From contig BFEA01000067.1 in assembly GCA_003427395.1 (NCBI GenBank), forward strand, positions 3,820,749-3,867,974: DNA of 47,226 nucleotides, given 5' to 3'. Shown one piece after another: positions 29,111 to 39,944 of the stretch. A program made the translations under genes and the position numbers. The notes under the pieces were generated by a model that had not been told where the DNA came from, did not search any database, and saw nothing but the letters and a program-made list of their open reading frames with translations. Origin of the DNA: Chara braunii (taxonomy: Eukaryota > Streptophyta > Charophyceae > Charales > Characeae). Numbering within the stretch: the stretch's first letter is position 1; each line of letters starts with the position of its first letter.

Positions 29111-30460
29111 AACATTGATGCAGCTGACAAGTTAATCGGCTGCCTTAGTTTTGACTCGATGAGACATGCTGCCAAATTTATTTTAACCCACCGTCGACTT
29201 AAGACTAGACTCACATACCCGTTTTCATTTTCTTGGATGACAGATTGCTTTGCGATTGATTATTGATCAGGTGCATTGCTTGAAATGTTGCATGTCTCTC
29301 CCTTTAGGAAGTGTATGGGGTACTCCTCCTCCTCGTCCGAGCACAAAACTCGGATCTCAGAAGTCGGGCCATCTCCACCGAATCGGCAAAGTACCCCCCC
29401 GTAGAACGGTCCACTATGGGTCGATAACAGGGTCGGCTCCTGAAGCAACGAACCCCCGCCCCAGATGCTTTCTGGAGAGAGAACATCTGTCCACTACAAG
29501 TAACTTTCAATTGTTCTTATTTCTCATAAGTTCAAGGTAATCTTGAACAAAGAGAAATAAAAAGGGATAAAGAATGAGAATCATTTGGACAGGTATAGGC
29601 AGATAAGTTCGTCTGGAATAGAGGCGGTTAATCATCGGAAAAAAAACTAAGCCCATTTAATCTCTTATGCTTTATTTCAATCAAATTCATTTTACAGTGC
29701 ACACAAATTTAATGTTTTTCAAAACAAACGAATCATTTTTGACATGCAGGCAGGTAAGAAGTAAACGAAGACAATCCTTTTTCTTTTCTCCAACAGGCAA
29801 GGTCAGTCTCCATAGCAAGCATACTTCTACCTACCTGCACACACAAAAACAACCACAGGTCCAGAAAATCTAGCAACCCATACTCCCGTCAGATCTCACT
29901 TTTCACATGCATGACACACGCGCTTTACTCAAACTTTTCTTATGAACGTCCAAAAACAAACAGGGTCAAGCAAGTGTGGGTTCACACAGGTGTGAAAAAG
30001 AATCTGAGTCAATCAACTGATCTTTAGTGAAGTGGTGCCGAAGAAGCGTCATGGCTTACTCAAGAAAGCCAACCAACAAGCTGTGTGTGCCACCGAAAGC
30101 TGTAGTCTCAAAGAAAATCCTGATCAAACCACCTCTCACCCGCACGCCTCATCCGAGGTAACCCAAGCGTGAAAACGGCGAGCCGCACGCGTCCCCGAAA
30201 AAACACTCAATCTGGTACCACGCCAGTCCCAACTGGTCCTAAGCGGTCCCTGATGGTCCCACGCGGTTCTAGGTGGTCCCATGCTGTCAAACACTTCGTC
30301 GAATGACTACTGAGTTGAAAAACGCTTCCGCCACACATCTCAAAAAAATAAAACCGGTGCCGAATCTCAAAACCGCATGGGTCGAGACTGCCACAAATAG
30401 CCGTTCGCGTCCCACGTAGTCCCCACTGCAGCAAGTGTTGGGTAGTCCCAACTACAAAAC
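29111..30460. other. No gene recognised
   Basis: Mixed composition with no credible frame. Near 30210-30290 there are about six degenerate GGTCCC/GGTCCTA words (tandem, 12-15-bp spacing). Confidence 0.45.
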
Positions 30461-30639
30461 ATTTATCTCATGTGCCGCATAAAAAAATAAAAAAACAAAA
30501 CCCGTCAGTCGCGCTCAGATTTCGTACCGTCGCATGCGGTCAACCGTCACCATGTCACGCTGCTGCTGCCGTACACACCAATGGTAGTAGACCTTCACCA
30601 AGAAAAGCAAATGTTGCGCCACAACAAAAAACCTTTCAG

Positions 30640-31335
30640 CGCCTTAAAAAAAAAACCTACACTGCCGCGTCGCACGTCCCACCGTCGTGCCGCAACTCCA
30701 CTGTCATGCCGAACTCTCGTCGGAAAATGGCAGCACGTCGTCACGCTGTGCCCCGTAAAAACAGAAAACCGCAGCGCTCCGCCGTGTCGTATCACCATAC
30801 AACAAACGGCAGCGCTTCGCCGTGCCTTACTATCATTAAAAAACAGCAGCGCTTCGCTGCGTCGTACCACCGTAAAAAAAAACGCCAGCGCTTCGCCGTG
30901 CTGTACCACCGCAAAAAGACGGTGGCGCTCTGTCGTGTCGTACCACCGCAAAAATACGGCGACACTTCCGCCGTGCTGTATCACCATAAAACAAACGGCA
31001 GCGCTTCGCCGTGCCGTACTATCATTAAAAAACAGCAGCGCTTCGCTGCGTCGTACCACCGTAAAAAAAAACAGCAGCGCTTCGCCGTGCCGTACCACCG
31101 CAAAAAGACGACGACGCTCTGTCGTGCTGTACCACCGCAAAAAGACGGCGGCGCTTCGTCGTGTCGTACCACCGCAAAAAAAGACGGCGGCGCTTCGCTG
31201 TGCCGTACCACCGTAAAAAAATGGCAGCGCTTCGCCGCGATGTATTACTGTGTCGTGAAAACGGCAGCGTCACTCTTCGAAACAAAGTGCCGACGACGTG
31301 CCGTGAAAACGGCAGCGTCACCCCTCAGAATAAAG
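30640..31335. repeat. Tandem array of about 14 units of 43-48 bp, each a small hairpin
   Basis: The unit is roughly A-run, ACGGCAGCGCTTCGCCGTGC, then CGTACCACCG. A four-unit block at about 30780-30870 recurs about 191 bp later, so there is a higher-order duplication. Stem arms differ between units but stay complementary (GCAGC/GCTGC, ACGGC/GCCGT, ACGAC/GTCGT). A 299-residue frame over it is repeat-driven, with Lys/Arg-rich character in every frame, and is not accepted as a gene. Confidence 0.9.
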
Positions 31336-31582
31336 GTGTCATGCCGAAGCCGCGGTATTTCGGCAGCATAACCCCACCACTTGTTGTGCTCCCCGTCACT
31401 CCTTGCCACGCTCCGCTGCTACTCCTCATCACGCTCCGCTGCCGCTCCTCACCACGCTGCCGCAGAGTGGCCGTGACTGTTCCTTTCTCTCCCCTCTCTA
31501 CTTTTCCTTTTCCTCCCCTGCCAGGCTTAGGGCGGGTTGCAAAAAGTACCCAGACTTTGAGCATTTTTAGAAAAATATTCGC

Positions 31583-32419
31583 TTAAACCACCAGTACCTC
31601 TGAGCCTGTTTCTGCCAACCCTGATTTTCACTGCGCTCCGAGTTTTGCCGAGCCTGGGTCCCACTCCATTTCTTTATGGTACTCAGGCGGGAAGAACAAA
31701 AAAAAAACAAAAAAAAAAAAAGTTGGGGCCGTGAAAACGCACAGAACAAAAAAATGAAACAAATCTCTGGGCGTGATTGCAGCTGTATACATTATCGGAA
31801 GTGTAAGTGTGAGTGTGCCCTCAGTGAGGGCATCTCAGCCCCGTGGCCAGGTTGTCAGATTTCAGAAACTCAAAAAAAAAAAAAAAAGACAGAAATATGC
31901 ATTCGGTGTGAAAATGGCAAGATACATTCCCGTAAGTGCCAGAGTGATCAGGGTTACAATCCTCTGAGGGAACACAGCTCGAGCAGATCACGGATTCAGA
32001 TTGTCAGAGTCCAGAAAAATGAAAACAAGAAGAAAAAAAAAACGAAAACATAGATTCGGCCTTGAAAACGGTTGGGTACATCAGTGTTACAATCATCTGA
32101 GGAAACAATACTACAGCAGATCACGGATTCCGCCCTGCCTCATTGGCAGGGTACTCATAACAAACAAATACAAAAGAAAAAAAGAAAACAACAAGTTTGA
32201 GAACGTGACCGTCTTTGCTGTAAGATGCATGCAAGACTGTGAGCACGACATCATTGCAGTACAAAGGCCCGTTTTTTTTCCTTTCCCTTTCGTGCACGGG
32301 CAAAAAAAAAAAAAACGACTTTTGGGACATTGCCGACCCTCTGTCCGACCCCCGAAAACTTCGGGTACTGACCATCATCTCGTATTTTCCCAACACTGGG
32401 GAAGGTACTGATGGTTTAA
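31583..32419 (-). mobile_element. piggyBac-like non-autonomous element, long copy 2 (inverted)
   Basis: TTAA at 31583-31586 and 32416-32419. Read on the minus strand it matches 22736-23587 throughout (TTAAACCATCAGTACCTTCC, TTGGGAAAATACGAGATG, GCCCGTGCACGAAAG). It differs by indels in homopolymers and by one TIR change. Confidence 0.85.
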
Positions 32420-33115
32420 TAAAAAAATGTAAAAAAATTCATGCGCATGGCCTAAGTGCCTGACTATCTATAGAAAAAATTGCAAGGTCAAAAAAAAAGT
32501 TTTACGCCACAAAAAAAATAGTGGCGCAAACTGAAAAATACAGTTAAAAAAAAAAAAAACACTCAGATTCCGTTTTTTCGTTTTCTTTTCTTTTCTTTTC
32601 TTTTCTTTTTCTTCTTTTCTTTTTCTTCTTCCCCCCCTGACAACGGGGATGCAGCTGGCAGGTCGGGAGGAGCAGGTCCTCCTCTCTCCCATCCTCCCAT
32701 TTCTCTCTTTCTCACTCTCCACTCAACTCCTTCAACCCCCTCTTGCTTTTCAACCCCCTCCTTCCTGCCTGTGCCTGCATACAGCCTACGGCCCCAGCCA
32801 GATTCAGACACAGGCTGGGGTGGTTCCCTCAGCAGTTGCTGAGACAGTTGCTGAGGGAATAGTTGCTCGTTTTCCCACGAGCAACTGCTCCCAGGCCTTC
32901 CTTTTTTTTTTTTATATCAGTTTTTAGTATTCTTTGTTTCAACCCCCCTCGTTTTCCCTGCTTGGTTGAGCTACCACAACTCATGAATGGGGAGGTGGGA
33001 AAAAACGAGGAAAGTAACAAAAGAAATAAAAAAAAACAAACTAGTGCCCAAAATGGGCATTTGTATACCCCCATATTCTGGGAGTAGATTCATTCCTTGT
33101 TGCCCATCCTCAGAT
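32420..33115. other. No gene recognised; simple-sequence rich
   Basis: A- and T-runs, a TTTTC run (32575-32630), and GTTGCTGAG / CTCAGCAACT-type inverted words near 32830-32860. It leads into the ribozyme region. Confidence 0.4.
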
Positions 33116-33170
33116 GGGCTGTAGGGGTCCTACCCCCTGATGAGTCGGTGCAAGCCCGACGAAACAGTCC
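33116..33170 (+). ncRNA. Type III hammerhead self-cleaving ribozyme
   Basis: All conserved parts are present in order: stem III 5' arm GGGCTGT (33116-33122), cleavage nucleotide A33123, stem I GGGG/CCCC (33124-33127/33133-33136, with a possible extra T-A pair), core CTGATGA (33137-33143), stem II GTCGG/CCGAC (33144-33148/33156-33160, loop TGCAAGC), core GAA (33161-33163), and stem III 3' arm ACAGTCC (33164-33170). Stem III has seven pairs including one G-U. Stems I and II are closed and III is open, so it is type III, predicted to cut after A33123. Type III ribozymes are carried in the LTRs of plant retrozymes. No second copy was found within the window, so the host element is uncertain. Confidence 0.88.
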
Positions 33171-33430
33171 TTCGCAGTCCCCTCTCCCTACCAGTACGCC
33201 CGTACCTAGGCGCTATAAGTGCCAGGTTCGGGCGCTACAGCGCCCAACGGGCCGTTCGTCAAACGAAGGGGCACAGTACTAATCTTGAAAAGAAAAAAAA
33301 GAAGAAAAATCTAGAAAAAGAAGGAATCTAAAAACAAAATCTACGAAAACAACAAAAACAAAAAACGGTATTGACGCCGTTGAGAACGGCGCCAGCTTTG
33401 CAGGGACTGTAAGTTCCTATTCTCCTTTGT
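33171..33430. other. Structured region 3' of the hammerhead ribozyme
   Basis: Inverted repeats AGGCGCT... / AGCGCC near 33209-33243 and GACGCCGTTGAGAACGGCG at about 33371-33390. The latter, read on the minus strand, begins TGGCGCCGTT like a tRNA-Asp primer-binding site, but the remaining seven bases do not fit. Confidence 0.4.
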
Positions 33431-33447
33431 GCGCCATGTGGCGCCGT

Positions 33448-33489
<42 letters not shown>

Positions 33490-33577
33490 ATAAAGTTGTT
33501 GACTTATGCCAACGGCTACATTTACATGCCCCTCCAATAGCATCTCCAGGCGCCATGTGGCGCTGTTTTTTTTTTTT
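33431..33577 (-). mobile_element. Small A-tailed retroposon between two copies of a 14-bp palindrome
   Basis: GCGCCATGTGGCGC occurs at 33431-33444 and 33550-33563. On the minus strand the second copy leads into about 64 bases ending ACTTTATTATT, then a 36-A tail (33485-33450), then the first copy. A 12-A run also precedes the unit (33577-33566). A poly-A tailed insert between direct repeats looks like a retroposon with its target duplication. The palindrome may instead belong to the element. Confidence 0.5.
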
Positions 33578-33606
33578 GTGTGTGATTGTTCCAAAAGGAG
33601 CTAGAT

Positions 33607-33635
33607 CTGCACCTCTTCTATATGTAGAGGTGCAG
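33607..33635. repeat. Perfect 10-bp hairpin
   Basis: CTGCACCTCT pairs with AGAGGTGCAG across a 9-nt loop. A further hairpin, CCGGACGC / GCGTCCGG, lies at 33956-33976. The intervening 300 bases have no gene. Confidence 0.85.
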
Positions 33636-34125
33636 CACCCCCAGTAGGCCCAGCCTACACTCAGCAGGCCCATCCTATACTCAATATGCTAAGCCTTCCT
33701 TGCCCAGCCCCTTTGGTTGGCCGTCTGCACCTACCACGAAGGCCTCCAACTCTCAGTAGGCAGGTTGTTGGGTCCTTCGGCCTCCGAAGTGAGTCCAACC
33801 TTCAGAGGACGGTCCTTATTCACCCCCATAGGCTCTGAATTGCATGGCTTAGCAGCCGCACTTAGATAGAATAGGTCTAATTTTAGTGTTCCCATGCCCG
33901 CGCTCTACTTTGGTTTAGACAAAAAGCGAAACATTGTCATTGACATCTTTTACTCCCGGACGCTACATGCGTCCGGACTAGAGCTTGAAAACTTTTAGTT
34001 TCTCAGTCATGGGTCAGGTCTGAATAAATTTTTGGCAAACGTCAGTCTCATCACGTCCTTTAATCCAATGAATGAGTCGGACAATGTTCGACGTTTAAAA
34101 TCCCCGGCAAATACCCTGACATTTG

Positions 34126-34260
34126 CTCCGACAACGTCACCGGATACATGCAGCCCAGGCACTCCGCTCCAACTGGCCCCTTCCTCAGACGTGCCAGACT
34201 TGATGGGTGGCAGGCTCCCGGCCCCGTCTCCTTCTCTGCTCCAGTACGCAGCCTCTCTCG

Positions 34261-34330
<70 letters not shown>
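34126..34330. repeat. Dispersed repeat ending in a (CT)n run, copy 1
   Basis: CGACAACGTCACCGGATACA through CTTCCTCAGACGTGCCAGAC and CTCCAGTACGCAGCCTCTCT to the CT run is nearly the same as 46996-47226. A shared CT microsatellite at the same place shows common descent. Confidence 0.85.
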
Positions 34331-34332
<2 letters not shown>

Positions 34333-36300
34333 GGGTCGGAATGGGTCCTTCGTTACGGGACAAACGAGGCCGTTGTGGACGAGGCCACTGTGGATCTACC
34401 GCAAGCCGGAGGCTAGGTGCTCTGCGGACCGGCTTGGTTGCGCGGATGAGTCTCTCTCTCCGCTTCCTACTGCATCTTGGTAGCGTCTACACCTGGTCGT
34501 TCGCGCGACCAGGTTCACTTCAATTCATGGGCGAGTACATCAGCCGGGGGTAACACTTCGACGAGGGCTTCTGCGAGAGGGTACAGGCGGCCAACAGGTA
34601 AGCCTTTAACCCAACATCTGCCCTCCCGCTACGTCCAATCAATGGGCAAGGTCGAATGAGCGTTCCTTCTGAAACACGGGCGGGTACAGCCCGTTTTCCA
34701 ACTTTCCTATTCCGAACGCATCCTGTCGCGTTTTCGAACCAGATTCACTCATTTTTCCTCCCCTCTCCATCACGCACCCAGAAACCATCACACCACCGGG
34801 TTCACGCACTAATTTGCGAATCCGATTCTACTATCGGATCCGCCCATCCTCAAACCCCCCAGCCCTGCTCTTTCCTCGACCGACTCGGCCATAGAACAAA
34901 AGAGTTACGCCACCTCCGCTACCTGCCATGCCCGCTCTTCGCCATAACTGCGCAGCTCGCTTTCCCATTCACTCCTAGCTCAGTAACGAACTGATAAAAC
35001 TAACCCAAGAAATGGATTCGCCTAACACAAAAACNCTAAAATGTTTCTCCTCTCACCAGATTTCATCAAGAATCGGGTGAGTTCCCCGCTTCCCCCCTTT
35101 CTCGTTTNTCTTCGAATGCACCTAGCGCAAATCCGCATCTAGGTTCATTCAACTTTCCTCCCTCCATTGCTGCTCTCTCCGACAACACCCCGCACCGTTT
35201 TTCCTACTAATCTCCACTTCTACTAACTTCCATCTAATTCCGTCTTCACGGCTCAATTCGCCCGGGCCAAAAGCTCTACTCGACATCTCGAACTGCTCGA
35301 TTCTACTACGAGTCGAGTATACTGTGCAGTTCTCAGTCCCCCAGCACCACCCTTCTTCTCCGCCCTTCGTGCATCATCTTTCTCCTCTATTCCTTTGCAC
35401 ATTCATCCATTCCTCATTCTAAGCCCGCCATTCGATTCGCCCAACCCCGAAACCCCAAGTTCGCGCCTTCACTCGTCCGATCCCGTCGAGACTCGGATGC
35501 GCTCAGTGCCTTCCTTCCCACCATGTCCATCACCCCAACACCTCCGCGCAGCTTGTTTCTCCACTACTTCTGATTTACTAACCTATCGGCCAAACTAACC
35601 TCTCCATCCTCCTCGCGATCCCCGAAAACCCCTACCCCGACCTTCGTTTCACCCGATTCCATCGAGGATCGGGCGAGAACCCCTCTTTCAGCCCCGCCGT
35701 ACTCCTGCTTAGCTCCACCATAGCCACCCCCCTTCGTTTTAAAGCACTTGGCGCGACCCGCGTCCAGGTTCACTCCTTCCGTAGCTGCCCCGGTCCCCCG
35801 CCGAGCAGCTCTCCTGTAGCCCGTTCGTCGCAGAGCACGGTTCTGCAGCCGCGTGAGCTCTACGGCCTCCGCTCAGCTGAGGAACACTTTGGAAGGAGCC
35901 AGACACTGGACGGTTCGACTGGTCTTCTGTTCCTATATCCAGTCCGACGAACGACTTGCATGTCTTTGTCATTTCCCGCCTCCCCAAAGAACCTCCCCCG
36001 CTTTTCCACTCACCCTTCCCCGGCATCATCAGCTCCAACCGCGCCCGTCAATCCCCCGCACTATCACTCCCCTCACAACTGCGCAGCACCGGCCGGCCAG
36101 CCCCGCCACCCACTCTTACCTCCACACGAATCTGGCGGGGCCCTCGACAGGAATCTCCTCCCTCTCTGCGTGCACCTAACGAGAGGGCCCGTCTGGATTN
36201 CTCCACCGTCTCCTGCTTTTCATCCGNACGCAGGGGCAATGTTGATCCCCTCTGTATCGTCCCAGCATTACTGATATCCTGAGGCGAGACGGGGCGCAGC
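34331..36300. repeat. LTR-like non-coding region with hairpin modules
   Basis: C/T-rich sequence without a credible gene. Hairpins: ACCTGGTCG / CGACCAGGT (34491-34514), ATCCGAT / ATCGGAT (34820-34839), CTCACC / GGTGAG (35052-35081) and CCCGA / TCGGG (35652-35673). Four single undetermined bases lie at 35035, 35108, 36200 and 36227. It is related to 24431-26200. Confidence 0.5.
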
Positions 36301-36539
36301 TAAGGAAAAAGGTAGACGAAATTACACGCTCCGGCGTAGTCACGAAAACAGTTTCTAATGGCACTTCAGGCAGCCCCGCGGATACAAGACAATCTACGTG
36401 ACCCTGCTTCAGGCCCGATATCGCGCCCTAGAACGGGGCGCGAGTAAAACAAAAATAAAGGATTTAGTAACTAAATAAAAAAAAACGGGAAAAGGGGGAG
36501 AAACTACAAATACCTCGCCTTTCCCGTGGATCGGGCCCG

Positions 36540-37253
36540 CCGCCGCGCCCATTAACAAGACGGAGGGGGATAGCCCCGCAGGGCCCTCAACCCCTCAGGC
36601 TTTCGCTCCGCGCTACTCCGCTGCCGCCGCGCCGTCGCCTGCTAGCCTCGATCCCCGAACCTCCATAGTAACAGCCCGCTGTCGTAACCTATAGGGCTAT
36701 GCCCAAGCCTGAGACCCACATCCGCGGAGAGCCATATGAGGCGGTGCGGCGCTGCGCTCAGGGCCAGGGAAATTGGTCTGAGCCTCACCTCAGCCTGCGC
36801 GCGGCCACCCAGCGTCTGCGCCGAGTTACCAAGCTGTACCACGGCCGCCACTCGCGCCACTCCGCGTGCCAAGACCTACCGCAGTCACATTGTCGCCTTC
36901 GCCGCCCCCGTCGAGGTCGCCCTCCGTTCGCACGAGTAACTCAATCAAACGTACCAACAAAAAAAAAATATCCTTAAGTTTTAGTCTAATCAAGGATAAG
37001 CAAAAATAAAATAAAGATAAAATAGAAACAAACCGACCGGCGTCCGCGCCGGCTTTATAATCAACAATAGAAACGGAATGCGCGCCTCGAACCTGCGCGC
37101 CCACGCACTCTTTACTCTAGTCAGTCATGTAGCCAACGTAAATCACAGACTTTACCGCGCCTCACGCGGAACACTTAATTCCCAACCCAAGCTTATCTTC
37201 TGTCGCATGCAAAAACCAGGGCGGATACCCTTGTAAGGGTATTCGCCCCGACA
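36540..37253 (-). repeat. LTR-start-like sequence, copy 3
   Basis: On the minus strand TGTCGGGGCGAATACCC starts at 37253. Its first 45 bases hold a stem of about 14 bp (GGGCGAATACCCTT / AAGGGTATCCGCCC, one mismatch). It then follows the same order as 26905-27950: CGCCCTGGTTTTTGCATGC, a GACTGACTAGAGTAAAG word, GGGCATAGCCCTATAGGTTA. No clear polypurine tract precedes it. Confidence 0.6.
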
Positions 37254-38364
37254 GCTTACCGGACCATATTAAGCGACGTCCCCATCGCTTCGCCAAATCA
37301 AAAAGCTATAAGTTCATCCACACTCCGAATGCTGACGAAAGAAGCGACCAATCTGATTCGCCGACAAACACAGGGTAGAGGCCTCCATCAAACCGTCCCT
37401 CCACAAATAAATGCTGTCAGGTTTCTAACCCAGGTCCTCACCGCCCAGACATTAGGACACTGACAGCATAAGTTCCAAGGACCTTCCCAATCGTCCTCTC
37501 CCCAGTCCTAGACAACCTTCGGCTTCTCGTTGGGTGTCCCTAGTCCTGGCCAAAACTAGGGACGCGGGCCTTAACCGAGACCTTTGAAGGCACTCTCGCA
37601 GAAAACCTCTCGCAATCACATACACATAAGTAGAGATGTATGCTTAATATCCACTCATCTCTTTCTGCAGTCTAGTACAGAAAGGTTAGGTCTCCATCTT
37701 GGCCCACCATAGCCTGGCTGATCGGACCAGGACTACGGCCTACCGCGTTGTTATTTAACGGCAGTACCCTCGTTGGTTACGCAACGATAGATTTTTTTCC
37801 TGATAAGCATTCAATTAGGATTTTCCAAAAATCTCAACCTTCATTATCCCGCGGAGTAATTTCCCTGGGGCGGGAAACTCCCCTTAAACTCTTACTTCGC
37901 GGTCCCGCAGCCGGGTTGCGCCGGGTTGCGCCGGCTTGCAGCCATCCCCTGGGGTTACGCCCTAGAGGTACTAACCTTTACCGTTTAGCTTGGTATTCCT
38001 CAATATGTCTCAGAACTAACACAAGTGGTTAGACGGAGCATCGCAAAACAAAATTACAGGCCCACTGCGCGATTGCGTAGGGGTCTGAAGGCATTTACCT
38101 GCCCTCCCACAACAGGCATGGCATCCTTCGCACGCTCACGAACAAAATCACCGCCAGATCTGCCAGGCTGTGACCCCTGACTTGATCGGAGCCAGCAGCC
38201 ACCCATCCTGAGACATGTCTCGCCCTGCACTCATTGCGACTTTCTCAAACATTCCACGCAAAAGTGGCCCTTTTCGTCAGGCTTTATCACTCATCAGACA
38301 ACTCACCATGCCATGAATCAGTTTACTCACCTCTGAGGGTGAGTCTTTCCAACAATAAACCATC

Positions 38365-38486
38365 CCCCTTTTCCAAAATCCAAGGGCTCTCGTCATAAAA
38401 CAAAACTCCCCCTCTCTCAAAATCACGAGGGGTTTTGTTACAACACAAAGTGTCACAAACCACCTCCTTTTCCAAATTCCAAGGAG
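38365..38486. repeat. Three hairpins, about 44-55-bp spacing, stems covary
   Basis: CCCTT / AAGGG (38365-38387), CCCCTC / GAGGGG (38409-38432) and CTCCTT / AAGGAG (38464-38486) enclose loops TTCCAAAATCC, TCTCAAAATCAC and TTCCAAATTCC. The spacers also match (CATAAAACA.AAC). Confidence 0.8.
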
Positions 38487-39491
38487 TCTCACCATAAAAC
38501 AGAACAACACTGAGAGGCCATCTTATGGGTCCTCGTCACACTTAAGCAATCAACAACCGGCATGGTGAAGCATTCGAGCCTCAAGGACGCATAGATCTCC
38601 AAGGAAATCCTTCCAACCTTTCACAAACGGACTGCACTTCCTTCCCTTATACTCTGCCCCATCCGCCGATAGTGGGCAGGTCGCACGAGTATACCGAGGA
38701 GTAGGCAGTTTTAGACGTTACATATTCACACTTCCTTCACACAACGCCAACATTCGTCAAGATAAAGCCACACAAGTGAGAGTGATAGTGATCGTCACAA
38801 AAACCAAGCCTCATAGGGTCTCAACTCAATATGTACACCAGGGTAAAACGTCCCTCTCACCAACAGCATAGGTACCCAGCCTTCACATCCCACTTTGTTG
38901 AGTAACCCATGTCTTGAACATACGAGTACCTCAGAGTATACTCAAACATATACAAACACTCAAATCACGCGATCTATCCCATCGCACACGCCAACATATT
39001 ACACATCTAGACGCAACTACCTAAATCACACCAAAAGGGAGAATCAATAGCTCGTCCAGCACTACAATCGGCATATGTACAGATGGGCAAGTTAGTCGCG
39101 CCTACATCTAGACATGCCCATATCTAGCGCAATTTTTATATACAAAAAGCTTTGATCCTATCTACAGTCCCAGTTACCCTACCGGACCATTATTATGAAA
39201 ACCCCCTTCCCCCTACACGTCGTATCCCCTCAAATGGGGTTTTCTTGCTCATCTCTGCAACCCTCTCAAACTTCCAGGCTCTTCTCACCCGAACCTGTTT
39301 TCTTCACAATTCATCCCTGCAACCCATCCTGATACATCCTGCCGACTAACCCATAGGGGCTCAGTCCATGCAACTGGTGGCCCTGCCACCCTAGCCCTCA
39401 TTTTTGCCTATGTGCACATCGTCTATGAGAGACACACCTTAGCAGGATACATGGACACTTCCTACCGGCCAACTGCGGCACGAACCTCTTT

Positions 39492-39944
39492 TCAGGCTAC
39501 AGCTCCTTCATTTGGGTCGTGCGAGCCTGCATAAGCACCCACTACATTGGCCAGGTTCCTCAGTTCCCGACTATGGGGCAAGAACCTTCGGTCCAGGTAC
39601 AACCCATTTATCAACTCGCACGTGTACCTTGCATATCCCCATTCTTGCACCTTCACGGCAGCTTCTGCAGCGTCCTCCACCCTCGCCTGTCCCTCAAAAC
39701 ATGCCTCTACCAAAAACTCTGGCAGGACAACTCGCAACGGGGCTGAAGGAAGTACAAACTCTTCAGCATGCTTGACCTCTACACGGGTCTCCACTTGCCC
39801 CTCTCCTTCCTGGACCCTGTCATTTGTCCACTTTGCTGCAGCGCCCTCAACTACCCTCAGAGGTCTCGCCAACAGGCTCCCATGCCCAAGCGCCAGCTCA
39901 ATCCCATGTAAAGCCCAAAACGAAGAAGACGCATACAAAATCAC
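39492..39944 (-). CDS. Unassigned 150-residue open frame
   Basis: The frame runs ATG to stop within otherwise frame-poor DNA. Its middle is rich in Glu, Val and Ala (EGEGQVETRVEVKHAEEF) and then has a segment with Trp, Tyr and Cys. No zinc knuckle or known domain was recognised. It sits about 2.5 kb downstream of the PBS, where a gag gene would be plausible, but that is position only. It may be a chance frame. Confidence 0.15.
   Translation of the reverse strand: MILYASSSFWALHGIELALGHGSLLARPLRVVEGAAAKWTNDRVQEGEGQVETRVEVKHAEEFVLPSAPLRVVLPEFLVEACFEGQARVEDAAEAAVKVQEWGYARYTCELINGLYLDRRFLPHSRELRNLANVVGAYAGSHDPNEGAVA

Noticed and set aside
30600-31340. CRISPR array
   Set aside because: Repeats are imperfect, units adjoin without unique spacers, and the genome is eukaryotic.
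30472-31371. 299-residue Lys/Arg/His-rich frame as a protein gene
   Set aside because: It is a read-through of a minisatellite. Several frames on both strands are open for the same reason and units vary in length by non-multiples of three.
33371-33391. Second tRNA-Asp primer-binding site (TGGCGCCGTT on the minus strand)
   Set aside because: Only the first ten bases fit. The sequence is better explained as a small hairpin, and no LTR-end CA lies beside it.
38250-38300. Second hammerhead-like core on the minus strand (CTGATGAGTG ... GACGAAAAGG near 38260-38297)
   Set aside because: CTGATGA and GAAA are present at a plausible distance, but stem II has a G-G mismatch and only two firm pairs, and no closing stem I or III with a cleavage triplet could be drawn.
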